From contig OX359250.1 in the NCBI GenBank assembly GCA_947179485.1, forward strand, positions 19,512,539-19,576,538: 64,000 bases of DNA, given 5' to 3'. The DNA is from Allacma fusca. Its lineage: Eukaryota > Arthropoda > Collembola > Symphypleona > Sminthuridae. Below, one piece after another: positions 1 to 14,659 of this stretch. Made by a program: the position numbers and the translations under genes. The notes beneath the pieces were generated by a model. It ran no database searches. It had not been told where the DNA came from and saw nothing but the letters and a program-made list of their open reading frames with translations. How positions within the stretch are numbered: the stretch's first letter is position 1; each line of letters opens with the position of its first letter.

Positions 1-960
1 GTTGACTTTATCAACAAAAATTTCTATATGCTTATGCTCCACAGATAATTTTCATACGGTGTACAATATCTGTGTCCTGTATCTATCTGTATCTCTGTGT
101 GTGTGTGTGTATGCCGGTTCCATAATTGACTCCCTCCTATATTTATGTAATTAAATTTGTTATATCAAAGTTCATGATTCTATTGAGTTTTGAACTCTCC
201 AAAGAATCACAAAGAAATGAACCAGGTTGCAACGAAAGGTTGACTTTGAAGCAGTAATAATGGAGTGCATGTCGTTTGAAGAGGTTTGATCAGAATCATA
301 TTTTTCTATATGACTGATTGTGAGTCGTATTTCCGAGGAGCGTGCACGTATAATTATTTAAGCTCTATTTAGAAAATACTCCAAGAGTAGTAGTAAGTTG
401 GTGACTTGGAATGTAATCAATCCTGAGAGGGGGATAATGGTCGGAATAATTTAAAAAGCTTCCAAAGGCTTGTTATCCTCCTGTACTTGGTTCGTGGTCT
501 AGAATTTTTTAATCGTTTTTCCTCCATTGAACTCCTCCTAAGTCCCTATGAAGTATCTACACAAAAATCCAGGGAGTATTTATTTGCTTATTACTATCCG
601 TAAATATACGTAGGATCTTAGGATTGAAAATCTATCTGATTAAAATAGAGAGGTGTATTTTCCCCTGGAACTAAGATAAATGACAGCCTCACATATCTAT
701 CTATATATTGGGACTTATGATTGAAGTCAAAATGTACCGTATTGTTTGTACAGTGATAGTAGTTTAGAATTTCCCAACGGTGACTACTACTACTACTACT
801 ACTACATACGAGAATACACAAGTTTTTCCAGCTAAAATTCCCAAGTTTACTGTGAGCATGTACCTGGCGGATGGGAGTGGGGTACAATTTAGAGCTTTCA
901 TTGCAATTAATAGGGTAAATATAAATTATATGAAATATAAGTGTGTTCTAGATGTTAGAT

Positions 961-999
961 AGAGGGAGGGAGGGAGAGAGAGAGAGAGAGAGAGAGAGA
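961..999. repeat. (GGGA)/(GA)n microsatellite
   Basis: A short GGGA stretch passes directly into an uninterrupted GA dinucleotide run. It is purine-only on the + strand. Confidence 0.9.
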
Positions 1000-3090
1000 A
1001 AAGAGAAAATTATGCACTGTAATTGCTTAAAAGCTAGAAAGGCAGGAGTTGTAACACAAAGCTGGGAATGGATACGATACCGTAAACTAAATATGACTTT
1101 CCGTGGAGAAGCAGCTCCGGACATGGAATTTGAGGGAAGGACGAGGGAAAATTTTCCAGAAATGTTTTCATTTTTAGTGCATCCTCTCATCATCATCATC
1201 CCACATGGGGAGGAGAGGAGACTTGCGGAAGTGTATTTTCCCCCTGAAATTCTCAAACTCACTCCCTGCTCCTGGATATTTTCTACCTAGTATGCATTTG
1301 AGGGTTGGATTTGCTTCTTAAGCAGGAATACTGTATATGTTGGGGAATATTTAAGCTACATATTTTAACTATGTAAACGTTGTTGATTGAAGGACTCGTG
1401 AGCACACATTGGAATTGTGTATGTATAGTGGAGGTTCGGGGCGAGACAAGGTAGGTAATTTAGGAAGTTTATACGTGAGAAAGGCTTAGAGGAGAGGAGA
1501 GAGAGAGGGAGAGAGAATGCAAATATTGAAGGAAAACAGAGTGGCAAAATAATTAAAATTTGTGGTTTTGGATAAATTAATGAATGTTTAAGCACCAAGG
1601 CTTTGATGTCGAGTAATGAGAGAGTAGAAAATAAATAGTCTTGGGCTTGTAGCTATTGGCTCTAGGGTTATAGTGTTACAGCTTCTTTCTATGACTCCAT
1701 GCTCGTTCCCCTGTACGAGCTCCCTGAGTACCTATATGGTCCCATGCATACATATAATTATTTCTACTAGTGACTACACATCCACATCCAGGCAGCTTCC
1801 GTAGATACATATGTAACCCTCATGCCCACTATCCGACTCCCTGAAATTTATATGCGTGTAATTCCCTATGTAAGTATAGTATCTACTTTAGTACACAGTT
1901 GGTCTCCTGTACTATATGGCCAGTGTTGGAAGGGGAGCATAAATGTTAGCACTTATAAGAGCCGTATAAATTGCGAATACTTCACAGGAGTTACTACTGC
2001 TCCTGGACCCACATATACTCCTACACAGATCCGTGTGTAGTTTCTGCATCGGGTTTCAGAAATTCCTATACTTTGCGTACGTACGTGTGTGTGTGTCTGT
2101 GTATGTGTGTCTGTGTACAGATACATTCCTTAAGCGTATTAAGTCCCCCCTGAACGTGAAGGACAGGGATGCATCCGTGGAGGCTTACACAAACATGGAA
2201 TGAATCGAGCTATTCAGGCACGATCAAAGTTTTCCCCTATACTTAAGACTCCGACATGCTGATATTCTGTAAAGAATTACACTTTTATGGGTACAGGTAC
2301 GACTTCACAACTAATACGGAACTATCTATGGGAACGGCGGGCCCTACTACTACAGTACTACTCGGGACGTAGTTATTTTGAGCCCAGTCTTCAGCTGCTA
2401 TTGACATGTCGGAGGGAAAATCTTCCGTATTTTCCCTGAATCAACTAACTTTATATGCATAGTCTTTATAGTGTGGGGAGGTAGCTCGGAGAAAACTATT
2501 TAGAGAGTAAATGCCTACCCCATGTCCTTACATGTAGGTATAAATGTTTGCAAATTACTTGAGCTAATAAAGATAACTGATAGTGTACATTCTTGAGTCC
2601 CAGTTGAGTTTCCTGTACCGTCAAGTGTGTTTGGGCTTCCAGGTTATCCTCCTCCTGTACTCCTCAATGTATTGAGACAGCACAGGGGACGACGATAGTC
2701 AGTCAGTGTAGAACTTGGAGATATATAGGCTTCAAGTAATTATGTAAGCTATGTGTGTGAAGGCTATATTTTATACAAATTACTCCTCACAGTCTTATGT
2801 ATGCATCTCTGTGTATGTTTGTGTGTGTTTGTACATGTACCTCGTCTGCCTTCTTTTTTTTTTTTGAGTCCGTCATAGTGAGGGAGGTAGACTGTATTTA
2901 ATTGCTTGGGATACATAGTGACAGGAATAATTGCTCCTGCTTCGAGTCACCCTTGGAACATGATGGGCTCTGCAAGCTAAGACATGTAATTCAAGTGACA
3001 GTTAATGATTAATTTTTTTCTAATTAGACCCAATTTTCAAAAAACATACTCTCAGCTTCTCAGCCTAGATATGTCCCCCTTGTTTTTTTT

Positions 3091-3092
3091 TC

Positions 3093-3123
<31 letters not shown>
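3091..3123. repeat. (CT)n microsatellite
   Basis: CT dinucleotide run with one CCC interruption, directly after a T-run. It is pyrimidine-only on the + strand. Confidence 0.85.
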
Positions 3124-4208
3124 TCGTGGACTGCTTCAGGAAATGAATCAATTCGGGATATTTAAATACACTTTTTAATAGCTCCCTTCCTTAGTTAGTC
3201 CACTGGACCTGAGAGAGTGAGAGAGAGATTCCAGAGATGCTTGTACATCAGGGAGCAAATTTAACTCCGAAATTAACTTTGGCTTTGGATCTCCCCATTG
3301 CCACTAGGCTTGGAATTAATTTAATTAAAAGAATCTTTAACTCATTTTCTCTGAGAAAGTCCTACTATAAATAGTAATGTGCCGGTAGGAATGTGCTCCA
3401 CTGTCACATTTACACTTAAACGTGAGGTTTTAAATTAGAAAAAAATGAGGAAGATTTAGACCAAGTAATTATTACTTGGCCCCGTACACTCCCTCCCTCC
3501 CTCCCATAAGCCCGGATGCTCCTTTTAGTCTGTAATGTAAGGAGGGGATGTCGGCTCGGGAAGAGAGTACTTTCCCTGGAATTGATGTCAGAGATTGTGA
3601 AATCGTCATTTTGACTGTTAAGTTTGATTTCCGTCAACACTCTCCCTAAATAAGATACTGTCGTTTTTGGTCACTACAGGATTTTCAATTTTTTCGTCCT
3701 CATTTATTTCCAGACTGGAGACAGGCGTATGTACATATATATAGCCACAGGGTTGGTTTTAATTAAAAACCAGGAAGTTCCGTTTAATTTAGCATCCGTC
3801 CCAAGGACATATTAAGCGCTACTATGTGGATCTCCCAGGTCCCTTCTTACCTCAATACTAGGGTCAGGTGATCGATTGGTCGGGTATCATTTAGTCCCGG
3901 GATAAAATATGGCAGGGCTGTACACAGGTTAGATTTGGAAAGTGATTCGGGGGGAGAGTTAGGGCTGATGGAGTAGTAGGAGAGTTGTGTTGGAACTTCT
4001 CACATCCATACATACATACATACATACAGTTCAAGGGATAATTCACTATTATGCAAGTCTCCCTATGAAATAGCTGAGGTCATAGAGGAGGGAACTTTGG
4101 TTTGGACCTTCTACTTCATTTCATGTAAAAGCCAAAGCACCTCATTTTTATTGCACTTCTCTCTTTTTATGTAATGTAGACATTTTAAGTATTGGATGTT
4201 CTCTGCAT

Positions 4209-4232
4209 GTGTGTGTGTGTGTGTGTGTGTGT
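4209..4232. repeat. (GT)n microsatellite
   Basis: Uninterrupted run of about 12 GT units. Confidence 0.9.
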
Positions 4233-5218
4233 TTTAACTTTGGTTTAGAATGTCCGAGGGAAATAGAAATTCACTAGAAGGCTCAAAGTAGAATGTATGA
4301 GTTTTTAGCTACACTACTGTAAAACCCCACACTTTTGTCTATACTCCGGTAGACTCTAGTGTTTGCACTGTTAAGTTCAAGTTTTGGGGTTTGGGTCGTT
4401 TCATGCTCTTGTTCTATATCTATACATACGTGGGGCTTTCCAACGATACTGTGACTACGGGATGTAGCATCATGTAGTAGTGTAGGAGTGTGTACATATA
4501 TGAGGAAAGGGGTTGAAGTTGACGGCATTTCAAATGCTTACAAATATGTATGTATATATTTGGCCCTGTTAGTATCTGTAGTTTGCTATTGTCTGAGGGC
4601 TCTGTGCATATGGAAGAGGGAGAAAATATAAGGAGATTCTCTCAAATATACTACCTCTGCGGAGAGGATCCACAGTACACTGCAGCAGTGTAGGACGTAG
4701 GATCGACAATTATACATATACATACATATATATAGGAAGGAGGAGAGAGTTTTTAGCAAGCGAGGGACCGAGAGACAGAGAAAAGAGAAGCATGTAGGAG
4801 GCTGCGGGCATCGAATGCCGACCAACTGAGTAGTTTATTTGCTATTGTTTTGGCACGTGCGTAGATTTTGAGCATTTAATCAGCCTGTGTAAATATTAGA
4901 AAATAATGGAAAACTACGACCTATTAAATGTCACTGTGTGGTTTACCGTGACTGCAATTGCAAAACTTCACAGATTCCTCTTTTATTTCGGCTACTAGTA
5001 GTTCCCATACTCCCTGGATTATTATTATTACTTGGAATCTATACATGTGACTAGGAGCGTGTATTGTGTGCACATGTGATTGGGTACATCAGCCAGGTCC
5101 AGGGATGTGTCTGTAAATATATCCAGTAGAATAGGCTGTAATGTACATGAGGAAAAATCTCCACATCAGACATAACTATATCAAAACAAGCCAACAAATT
5201 CCATTTTCTCCCTTCATT

Positions 5219-5249
5219 CTCTCTCTGTCTCTCTCTCTCTCTCTCTCTG
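5219..5249. repeat. (CT)n microsatellite
   Basis: CT run with one GT interruption. Confidence 0.85.
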
Positions 5250-5849
5250 TTTTCTCTGTATATTGTACACGGAGGATTGGACCCTATTACTTATACAGAA
5301 TGTAGAGGAGGAGGTTGGAGGTTGGAAGGAGCTGAAATGTTCAAATCCAAAATCGTAGAATTTTATAACGTCCAAATGAAATACGTGTACCTTCTATGAG
5401 TTCCCTCTGCACATGATAATGTGCCATTTTTTTTGTATTTTTCCCTTATTCCATTCCGTAAATCTTCTTAATGGGATTTCATTTCACTTTTTTTCCTTCT
5501 GTTATTCTATTTTACAGCATTTACCAACATATTGATATTTTTTTGACCTTATGATCTTCCCTGTTTTCCTATTGGCTTGAGCAAATATACACTCATTGTC
5601 TGAGTAGAGTCTCCCAGACTTCACCCGCACACTCTCTGTTTAATCTTTGATGGCCTTCGGATCGGTCTAATGTTTATTAGGGGAAAAATTGGGCTCTAAA
5701 AAACTATGGGGAGGAGGAGGAGGAGGAGGAGGATTGTAGAACAATGACCAGATATTGAAAGGTGTAGGATGAAGGAAAAAAAATATTTGAGGAAAAGTTT
5801 TTCTATGGAATTTTCTAATTTTTTTTATGATTGGAGTTGAAAGAACTGT

Positions 5850-5852
<3 letters not shown>

Positions 5853-5894
<42 letters not shown>
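5853..5894. repeat. (GA)n microsatellite, about 21 units
   Basis: Uninterrupted GA run. Leucine/serine-rich frames read across it are repeat artefacts. Confidence 0.95.
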
Positions 5895-5895
<1 letters not shown>

Positions 5896-7956
5896 GCTAG
5901 ATTTTGATTGTATTCCGCTCCCGTGGAATTCCTACAGTCACTAAATAATAGACAGTGACTACAATGTACACCGTCCATGGACTCATTGTTCCATTAAATG
6001 GGAGATAAAGGAAAAGTTTGTATTCTTGAACACATGGAAAATGTAACACAATAAAAAATATTATTTAAACTTTCATTGCTTAATTTGTTCCATGACAAGG
6101 GAGTAATTGCGCCTAATTGTTTATTAATTACGTATGCTATTTTTGTAGATTATTGTTGTCATAACCTGAATTGCAGGATCCTGGTAGTAGGGCTGTCAGG
6201 ACGGGGCTCTCTTTAATAATTATAGGAGGGAGTAGCCCAGGGTACATATATATGTATGGACACATGGAGGAATATTTATAGTGAGGAAGGGTATGTGACA
6301 ACAAGAAATTATTTCGAAGGCTGTTATTACCCTTGTTGTTCTCCCCTGTACGTACTGTAAGTAGGAGTGTGTATGGATGTAATGTACTTAAACATATTTT
6401 TTATTGTTAAACTTGAGAATAATTTATAAAGAGTTCATTGGACCGCGGACCACGAGAGAGGGGTAGAGTACAGCCTCAGTGCAGAGATTGAGCTCAGAGA
6501 AGCTGAGCGGAGATTCGAACCTTCAGAGGAATACTACATACATTGACTGTGTGTATAGTTCCGTAAAAACGTTCTAACTTGTAACTGGCTCGAGAGAAGT
6601 GGCAATGGTCTATCTCTGGGATTACAAGTGAGGACTGGGGAGAGCCATGCATACTTATAATTATGAGGCTCTGTCCCCAGCATACATGAGAGAGAGAGAG
6701 AGGGGCACAGAGGGAAATGCCAGAATGAAGTGATATGACGTGATAGATGTTGAAGCAAGTCTTGGGTGAAGAAGGAACGAAATAATGTTGGAATATGTGG
6801 CTGTGTAATTAAAATACTCGGGACTTGGAGTTCCGAAGGAAACGAGCACATTAGTTTTGTAGATTCCACGAAAAACGTGAAGTAAAAATTGAAACTAAAA
6901 CACAACTGTGTGGGGATACTTGATTTTTTTTTTATTCTGGGGTTTGCTTGATTGCAGGCCCCAGCCAGCGTTGATAGTACGTGCATTAGAATAGCAAAAT
7001 AATTTATATTAAGAAAGGAGAAGGGGGAATGAGGGAGTCGATGGAGGGGAAAAAATAATCCGATGGATTTATGTGGCTTACAATTTACTCCCATGTATAT
7101 ACATGTTTAATAATTAGTTTGGATCGAACTCTTATTATTTGCTCCGGAAAAAAAAGGTTATTTATTTACAGTCATGAACAAAAAGAAGAACTCTCTTGCG
7201 TGTGTGAGTGCTCGGAATTTTTTACAGCATTATGCTCTGCTCACATGTATGTATGTACATATATGTATCTACACCCAAGTAGATTTAATTCCCTGTACAT
7301 TTCTGTATATTACATCATACCTGTAGAATTTCTCTCTTGTAAAAGTCTTACTGCATAATGCAGTGGAGCCTATGTATATATGCTCAAGATAATATGTTCT
7401 TGACGGAATGAACGAATATCTTCCCGTCTCTGGTTCTATACATGGGCATATGTACGTATATACATATGTGCACACACAATTATATATACTATACATCTCC
7501 AGTGAGCCACTCACTCCACTCTCAGTGTATGTATGTATGTATATATTTGTATGAGCAAGGGGCAAGAATTCAGGGAGTAGTAATAAAAACATACATCAAG
7601 CTCTCTCAGTGTGTTACTCCAACTTGGACTGACTTCCAGCCCCAAGCAGATCTTCTACACATGTGAGATTATCTCCGTGCATATGGGATTGAGCGACTAA
7701 TTATTATGAACATTAGGTAGACAGTTGCAAAACTTGTAGGTATTATTAATTAGCAAACATTCATACATGGATATATGGATACGTACAGCGGCTTGAGCTA
7801 CTATCTCAAACATGAATATATCTTTGGGAAATCCTAGGCTTGACTAATAAGTAACGTTCACGTTTACGTCCTATAACCTTGCATGGGGCTAATATTTACT
7901 TATGTTGTCGAGCGTGGTAGGAGATATGTACGGTTAGGGATGGAGTCTCCTCACAT

Positions 7957-7978
7957 GTGTGTGTGTGTGTGTGTGTGT
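7957..7978. repeat. (GT)n microsatellite
   Basis: Uninterrupted GT run, followed by TACATACATA. Confidence 0.9.
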
Positions 7979-8389
7979 ACATACATAGGCGTGTGTCTAT
8001 ATTTCCGAGGTATGTAAATGTGTGTAGTTGGAGACAGTAGTCCCTTTAGCCCTGCATGGCTGGGCATAGGCCATAAAACACTAAAACGATTACGGTATTT
8101 ATTAATATATGAAAGAACATTAATGTTTCTACTGAAACTTGTGTGGCCAAAGATTTTTTACATAGTTTTACAGCCAACAACGGCTTCACGTATCATTGCA
8201 TTCAGGCATATATCTTTTGGGGAGAGAACATATGAGTAGAAAGTGCAGGGAGGTATCAATACAAAAATGTGTGGAAAACTCTGACTATGAGCACAAAAGA
8301 TTGCTTGGCGTTGGCAGTAGTGGAAACACAATGTGAGCACATATGCATATGTGTCTGCATATGGACGTGGATAGATACATATAGGGAAC

Positions 8390-8395
<6 letters not shown>

Positions 8396-8427
<32 letters not shown>
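8396..8427. repeat. (GA)n microsatellite
   Basis: About 16 GA units without interruption. Confidence 0.9.
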
Positions 8428-8431
<4 letters not shown>

Positions 8432-11400
8432 GTCGGCTAAATGCGAGGAGCAGAATGAAATGAAATATGAAATGTTGCCGTGCCTCTAAAGAATGTTACA
8501 CAATCATTCTGGAGCGATAAATCTATTTTTCGACAGATATTTCTCTCTAATGAAATTGACTAATAGCTTTTCATTTAATCAACGTTTTGAATTAAAATAC
8601 ATTATAAAAAGCTTAGTAGATTAAAGGGAATGTCCTTTAAATTGGAAACCTCTCTGAATTATACTCATTTATTGATCAATTCACAAGTAATTGTAGAAAA
8701 TTTCATCTCATATCACAATTTCCCTGTGGTTACAGCATTCATAAATGCTAAATGATACATTTGTGTGTCAGTCTGACGTAATAGGAATTCCAACATTTCT
8801 CTCTCTCTCTCTCTCTATCTCTGTCCGTAATGCGTAATTATTTATATGCAAGTAAAAATCTTGGAAATCTCCTTTCCCTTAGTCTGTCCATGTGCATACA
8901 TATGGACTAGAGGCAGGTTACTACACTTTGGTGTGTATCTATCCCTCTGCAATAACCCTTGAGTCACTAGAACAGCTTCCGAAGGGAGTAATCTCTTGTA
9001 AATTACATGCATTAAAATAAAATAGTAGACAATAGGCTTTTCAATCATCCAAATTGAATCTTTGGGGAGAAGAGGTAAATCAATTTTTTGAGGGAAATTA
9101 AATATTTATGGTAGAAAAGTTGTCTGCAATAACTGGTCAGGGATTGTCTGTCAAAATGATTGAAAAACGGGATTGCAAATATATTTTGATCAATTTTAAG
9201 TTTGATTAAAAAATTGTGCTTGGATTGGCATTATTTTGCCCACATGACAGGACGCAAATGGGGACTCCTAATTATAGTGATTAGATACTTAATTTGATAT
9301 TTTAACTTCCCTGCAATTTTTCTAATGAAATGCCACTTCAGTCTAGGGGTTTGTAAAATTGAGCTTGGGAATTGACACAATTATATTGGACATTGAGGTG
9401 AGGGCATTGTGTCTAAAATTCTGAATAATTTTTTTTTTTTTGAGTTTTGAAAGGGATGGAAGAGTAATGATTTGGCAAGAGGGTCGCCGAGCCTATACTT
9501 TGCTTGTAATAATTGAGCGGAGAGCAGTGAGTACAGATGCAGTGGAAAAATACTGACAAGGTCGTATATGATAAAAAGAGATTTTGACTGAAAGTAATTA
9601 ATCGGAAGTAACCAATTGTTTCGCTCCATGTTTCCTGTTTTAATGCTTCACTTGTTGAAATTTAATCTAGGATTTTTTGATTGCGGAAGCCATAATAAAT
9701 CATGAGTTCCTTAATTTCATTTCTTCCATGGATGTCTGTAATGTGGGGACAAAGAGCTCTCTGCGATATGTGTTGTGTGACTTGTGTGATTGTGGCATTA
9801 TTACTAGTACAATTTAGGAGCAACTCATCCTCAGCTGTGGGATGATACTGTGGGAGTGGAGTGTAAAAATAAAGGGGAATAGAAAAAAAAAAGAGGGATG
9901 GCTAATTCATTTTCCCATGTAAATGCTCCTTGTCGGGTTGTGACTGTGACAAAAGTCCACATTTTGTTCCCATATGTAACTACTAATACGCTCTACACAT
10001 AGTCATATATTTTCAGTGTGAGCAAAGGAGTATTATTGCAAGGAATTTTTTTTTCCCTAGGAGATTTTATCCTGCGAAAGTCTTTGATTGTAATAGCTGG
10101 GACATTATAATAGAACATAAGAGCAGATAGCTACTACAACATTGTGGTGAGGCTTGATTGGATGGGTAATAATATTAGCATACAGTGTGTCCTACATCCC
10201 AACTATTAACTCTACATACACTTGTCCCATTGTATCATAGCTGGGGATAGGGAATTAGTGTGAAAACCCAAATGGCAAATGTACAGAAAGTTTAATGAAC
10301 GTGCATGCAAGCTTTAATATATTTTAGTGTCATTATTTGTATTGCCTATTACATCTCTTTTAACTATCTAGAGAGACTACTTGGGATATACTCAAGTATA
10401 GGACTTCGCAGGCATGTCATGTCACACTCTTCACAATTTTTACCAGATATAATTACATACAGCTGGTATAAGGGAAGAGCATACTCCTGGATGTGTGTAC
10501 ATATTATCTAACTCTCAGTGTCTGTCTGTACGGACACAGTGCTACATCCTATTAATTTTGTTCTGGACGTTCCTTCTTTACTGTATATAGTGTAGTTGGG
10601 GTATATGCCCTGTGGAACTACTGTTGGACAAAAAGTGTAGGAGAGAAGTTGGTACTTTATATATAATTATATATATATTAGAATATATGGAGGATGGGTC
10701 TTGTAAATGTGAGAGTGCATATGCGTGCTCTTTGGATGGTGATGGAAGGAAAAGGGTTAAAATTTCGTTTAGATAAGGAATACAATAAAAGCATAGCGTA
10801 GAAAATTAATCATGCTGAAAGATAACAGAAATGATTTTTTCCCTTTCATGATTGTCATCGTTGAATAATAGATTGTCAGTGAAGATCGTTTAGCTCAGCC
10901 AGTTGGTTTCTGTTCCTTGTGGAATCTGGGATATTTTGGCTATGGCTATTCTTCTCTTTTCTGTTTCTCTCTCTCTCTCTCTCTCCCTCTCATTCGAATC
11001 TCTCTCTCTCATTACTACATATTCATTATTAGACTATATGGAGAACTACTGAGAAACTGGAAAGTTAGCAATGAAAAGTTTGAGTATCATATTCCCTCCA
11101 TTGAAATCATATAGATATTTGGAATAAAAGATCCTACAGTAATGTACTCTATATATGAGGGACTTTCGAGATACCATTGCAGAGGAGTTAACTTGAACTC
11201 AGACAAGTTCGTTTGAGGGAATTCCATAGATTTTCTTTTCATTCCCTCCCACACATTCTGCATGTGTCTAGCAGTCCAATACTCATAATTATACCTCCTG
11301 GTTTATTACACTTTTGAATTGTCACACTTGTAAAGTAAGTATTATCCCAAGTACTGTAAAGCATTCTTGAGGCTCGAAGTCTCACAGTACTTGGAGAAAT

Positions 11401-13783
11401 GTAAAGTTTGATTTTTCATTAGCCTGTCACTTGCAATTTGGAAGTTGTGTGCCTTTAAATGACTTTATTCTGGCAGCTCCATTTGTATGGGCTATCATGT
11501 GCAGACATATATGGAGCCTTGCCTCCTCATATATTTATGTATCTACATATGTACAGTATCTACTAAAGATCCTATGACTTGGATCTGAGGGATAGAGAGT
11601 GTACTATTTCAGAGGGAGAGAAGACGAGACGGAAAGTGTGACAGGCATCCAGTTGTCATTTACTTTGGAGAATTATTTGAATTTCTCGTCTCTCGTAAAA
11701 TCAAGGTTTTGTGCGAATTTATGTGAAATAGTTGAATTATTGAATTGAATTGTTTCGCCACATTACTAGAATGCAAAGTAAGAGCACACGCTGCATGTAT
11801 AAAGGGCTCTGTTCTTGAATCAATTTTCCTTTCAGCCTATTCAGACTGTCTTGTTTGCTAGTGGAAGTTGCGGGGAAATAGTAGCTATTTATTTGAATGC
11901 ATTTGTGCATATGTATGCTCACGTAGTATTTATGTAATACTTGCATACTGTACACACTGTTGTTGTTGGCGAGGTTCCATCCGATTTATCTCTCAGTAGA
12001 TTGCCGTGTGTGTTTGTGTGTGTGTGTGTGTGTCTGTCTGTATGAGTGTGTATAGGCAAAGTACTTGCATTTATGAGGAACCAAGTGAAACTTGATTTCT
12101 GTGGTGCTTCAACCCAACCTGCCTACTTACTAATGTGCACGTGGAACCCAGCCTCAGTCTTCCGAGTGCTATCTGTATACAGGCATATCATCCCCCCAGT
12201 AATCCTGTTAGGTAATAATAGTATTTATAATAATACCACCGTACATCCTACCATGCGTGCATTGAGTCCATAGACATACAGAGAGCAGAGTACAAGAATA
12301 GTACAATTTCCCTTTGTCCTGGAAATACAGTATTTGGCTGACGAAATTGGGAACTAATATTTACGATACAATTACGAAACTAATCATTTTGCAAAAAGCA
12401 TTAGAGACCTCCGTATACTCTCGGTTTCAAATGCGTCGGGATATGCATAGATATAGGAGTGTGTATGTATTTAACAACACTGTTCGGACTGCATTCTGTC
12501 GCTGCGGGACAGGGAATCTGGCCCAGATATTGGATTTCTTTTGTGGGGACTAATGGTGCCAATAGTTAAATTAAGGAGTAAAAGAATTTTAAATTGTCAG
12601 CGTTAGAGGGGACAAAAATGCACAAAATTTGAAAACAATGCCAGAGAAATAATATAAGCAAAAATTCTGTAAATGCTTTCTTTTGAGGCAATATCCTCCC
12701 ACCAGCATGTTGGTTCGGAGTAATATCCCAAACTTAATAATGTTTTTTTTTTCCTTTCGAATTTCAATGTAACTGTTTAGATTTAATTTCCTCTGGTCCT
12801 GTTTTTTCCCCTCTTGCATAATTCAAGGGAGTGAGGCTGAGGCACACAGTGTATTGAAATGTGGATTTATAAGTTGAGTTTTTCCGAGTGTATCCTTTTT
12901 TTGGCTTCAGCCCCTACCACTGATCCTACTCCAATGTAATTAGTTTGGGACAAAAACAAGTCACATGTGTGGGGAGGAGAGGAAGGAGGCAGGCGCTGGA
13001 AGAGTACTGTGAAAATGTCACTTTAATAGTAATATTTAGTAGGAAAAAATTCAACAGAGTTGTGTGTTTACACATGTGACATACATTACATACAACTCTG
13101 GGCGACTGCACCTGTATTGTACATACACTATAACCGGGCTGTCCTCCTATAGGGCCTGTATAGCAGGAATTCTATACTGTGGAATTGGTCCTGGGATGAG
13201 TTTTACTTTCGTACATGGAACTATGTATATACATACGTTACTATTAAAAGTATTTATGTATATATGTAGACAACATGCGTTACAGCCAGGTCCTTTGAAC
13301 TGACGGTGGAACCCTTGGATAAACTGTTGCGTGCATATGAGCTGTATAGTATCTACAGTATATGTATCTACCTATGTATGTATGTATGCTTATGGGATAT
13401 GACGGCTGGATTGTAATATTGTAGGGTATATAGACGAGCCAGGATCCTCTTTTCTCACCCCCTCCGAAATAATCTTGATTACACGTCAGATTATATTGAA
13501 ATATGACTTAAGACTGAAAAAATTTAACAAATAGCCCCATGACGTCAAGAATCGATTTGGAAGATGTGTGTCTGTGAGAAGCTGGCGTATGTATGTATCT
13601 TGCAACCTCAAGCATGTGTACCTGTTTTGTCAGTTTCCCAGGTCTCTGTCCTGGCCTCACTACTCTTCCCCCACGAGTAACGTAACGTGTAACGAACTAG
13701 CATATTCATGGTAGCTCTCTTCTCCTTTGGAATTCCTCTCGTACATATGAACTTTCACAGTCAGACTATTATATATGTAGAAG

Positions 13784-13787
<4 letters not shown>

Positions 13788-13833
<46 letters not shown>
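13788..13833. repeat. (GA)n microsatellite, about 23 units
   Basis: Uninterrupted GA run passing into four AC units, a compound GA/AC repeat. Confidence 0.95.
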
Positions 13834-13836
<3 letters not shown>

Positions 13837-14626
13837 ACATATAGGGCCGTTGAATGTGGCAAAGCACTCTAACTCACATGCTCAAAACTATTTGTTACAT
13901 AGTTGCAAGCTGGGCTATGGTTTAACATTTTCCGTCCCCCCTCCAAACACAAACTCTACGACTCTGTATGGGGAAGTATGGTCACATCCAGTAAGAACTA
14001 TTTTATTACTGTCAACTTGCTGGTGATTGTGAGCATATAAAATTTCCCATTGTGCATTTCCCTTCTATTCTGTGTACACAAACAGTGGAATCAAAATTGA
14101 ATTATTGTAAAATCTTTCCTAGTCAGTGAGCAGGGAGAATAAATGTTGGGGAGGAGAAAAAAATTAGGTAAAAAATTAATGCCGTAAAGATTTCCATGAT
14201 TCAGATTTACTTGATTATCGGACGGGGTACTACTAGTCCTATTGCTGCTGTGTTGTGAACAAAGTATTATTACAGGACTGGGAGATAACTCTATAGGACT
14301 CTCAATGACTTTATAAGGGATGGTATTTAATTTCTGAGAATGTTCAGGAGTCAGCTCAAACTTGTAAATAGTACTTGAAGCATTTGATGGATATCTCTAT
14401 GAAGGAAACTCTCACTATCAGTGTAACTTATGACCTCCCAATTCCTTGAACAGTTTACAAGTAATTTAAGACGGGGGGGAGGGAAGAGATGCTTTAATTC
14501 AATTAATACCTTACACAGAGTCAATTGAACTTTCTCAACCTACTTGATAAATATTAATTTTATTCTGGAAACTCAAGTGGATGTGTGTGACTTTAACTCC
14601 GACTGTGTATACATATGTATATGTGT

Positions 14627-14628
14627 AT

Positions 14629-14659
<31 letters not shown>
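14627..14659. repeat. (GT)n microsatellite
   Basis: GT run with a TTT interruption, preceded by degenerate ATGTGT copies. Confidence 0.85.

Larger units (their letters stand above)
1..10000. other. Non-coding DNA with dense simple repeats (5' flank or first intron of TOX gene)
   Basis: I recognise no protein, RNA gene or transposon here on either strand. Open frames are short and many are simply read through repeats. Besides repeats listed separately, it contains short tracts: (ACT)n at 783-805, a mixed GA stretch near 1497-1516, GT-rich DNA near 2083-2120, (CATA)n at 4007-4027, (GGA)n at 5709-5732, GA near 6689-6702 and CT at 8798-8816. ATGTATG-type tetranucleotide runs recur. It could be upstream intergenic DNA or part of a very long first intron of the TOX-family gene at 32317 onward; nothing in the sequence decides. 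Confidence 0.6.

Noticed and set aside
952-1290. Frame containing MEFEGRTREN, superficially like the MEFPGG start of TOX4
   Set aside because: No splice donor follows at a phase that would join the exon at 32317, the frame opens through a GA repeat, and the likeness is only three or four residues.
6430-6530. Locally GC-richer patch with a box B-like word on the - strand and a small GCTCAG/CTGAGC hairpin, possible tRNA or SINE
   Set aside because: No box A at the right distance, the T-arm does not pair, and no cloverleaf or A-rich tail is seen.
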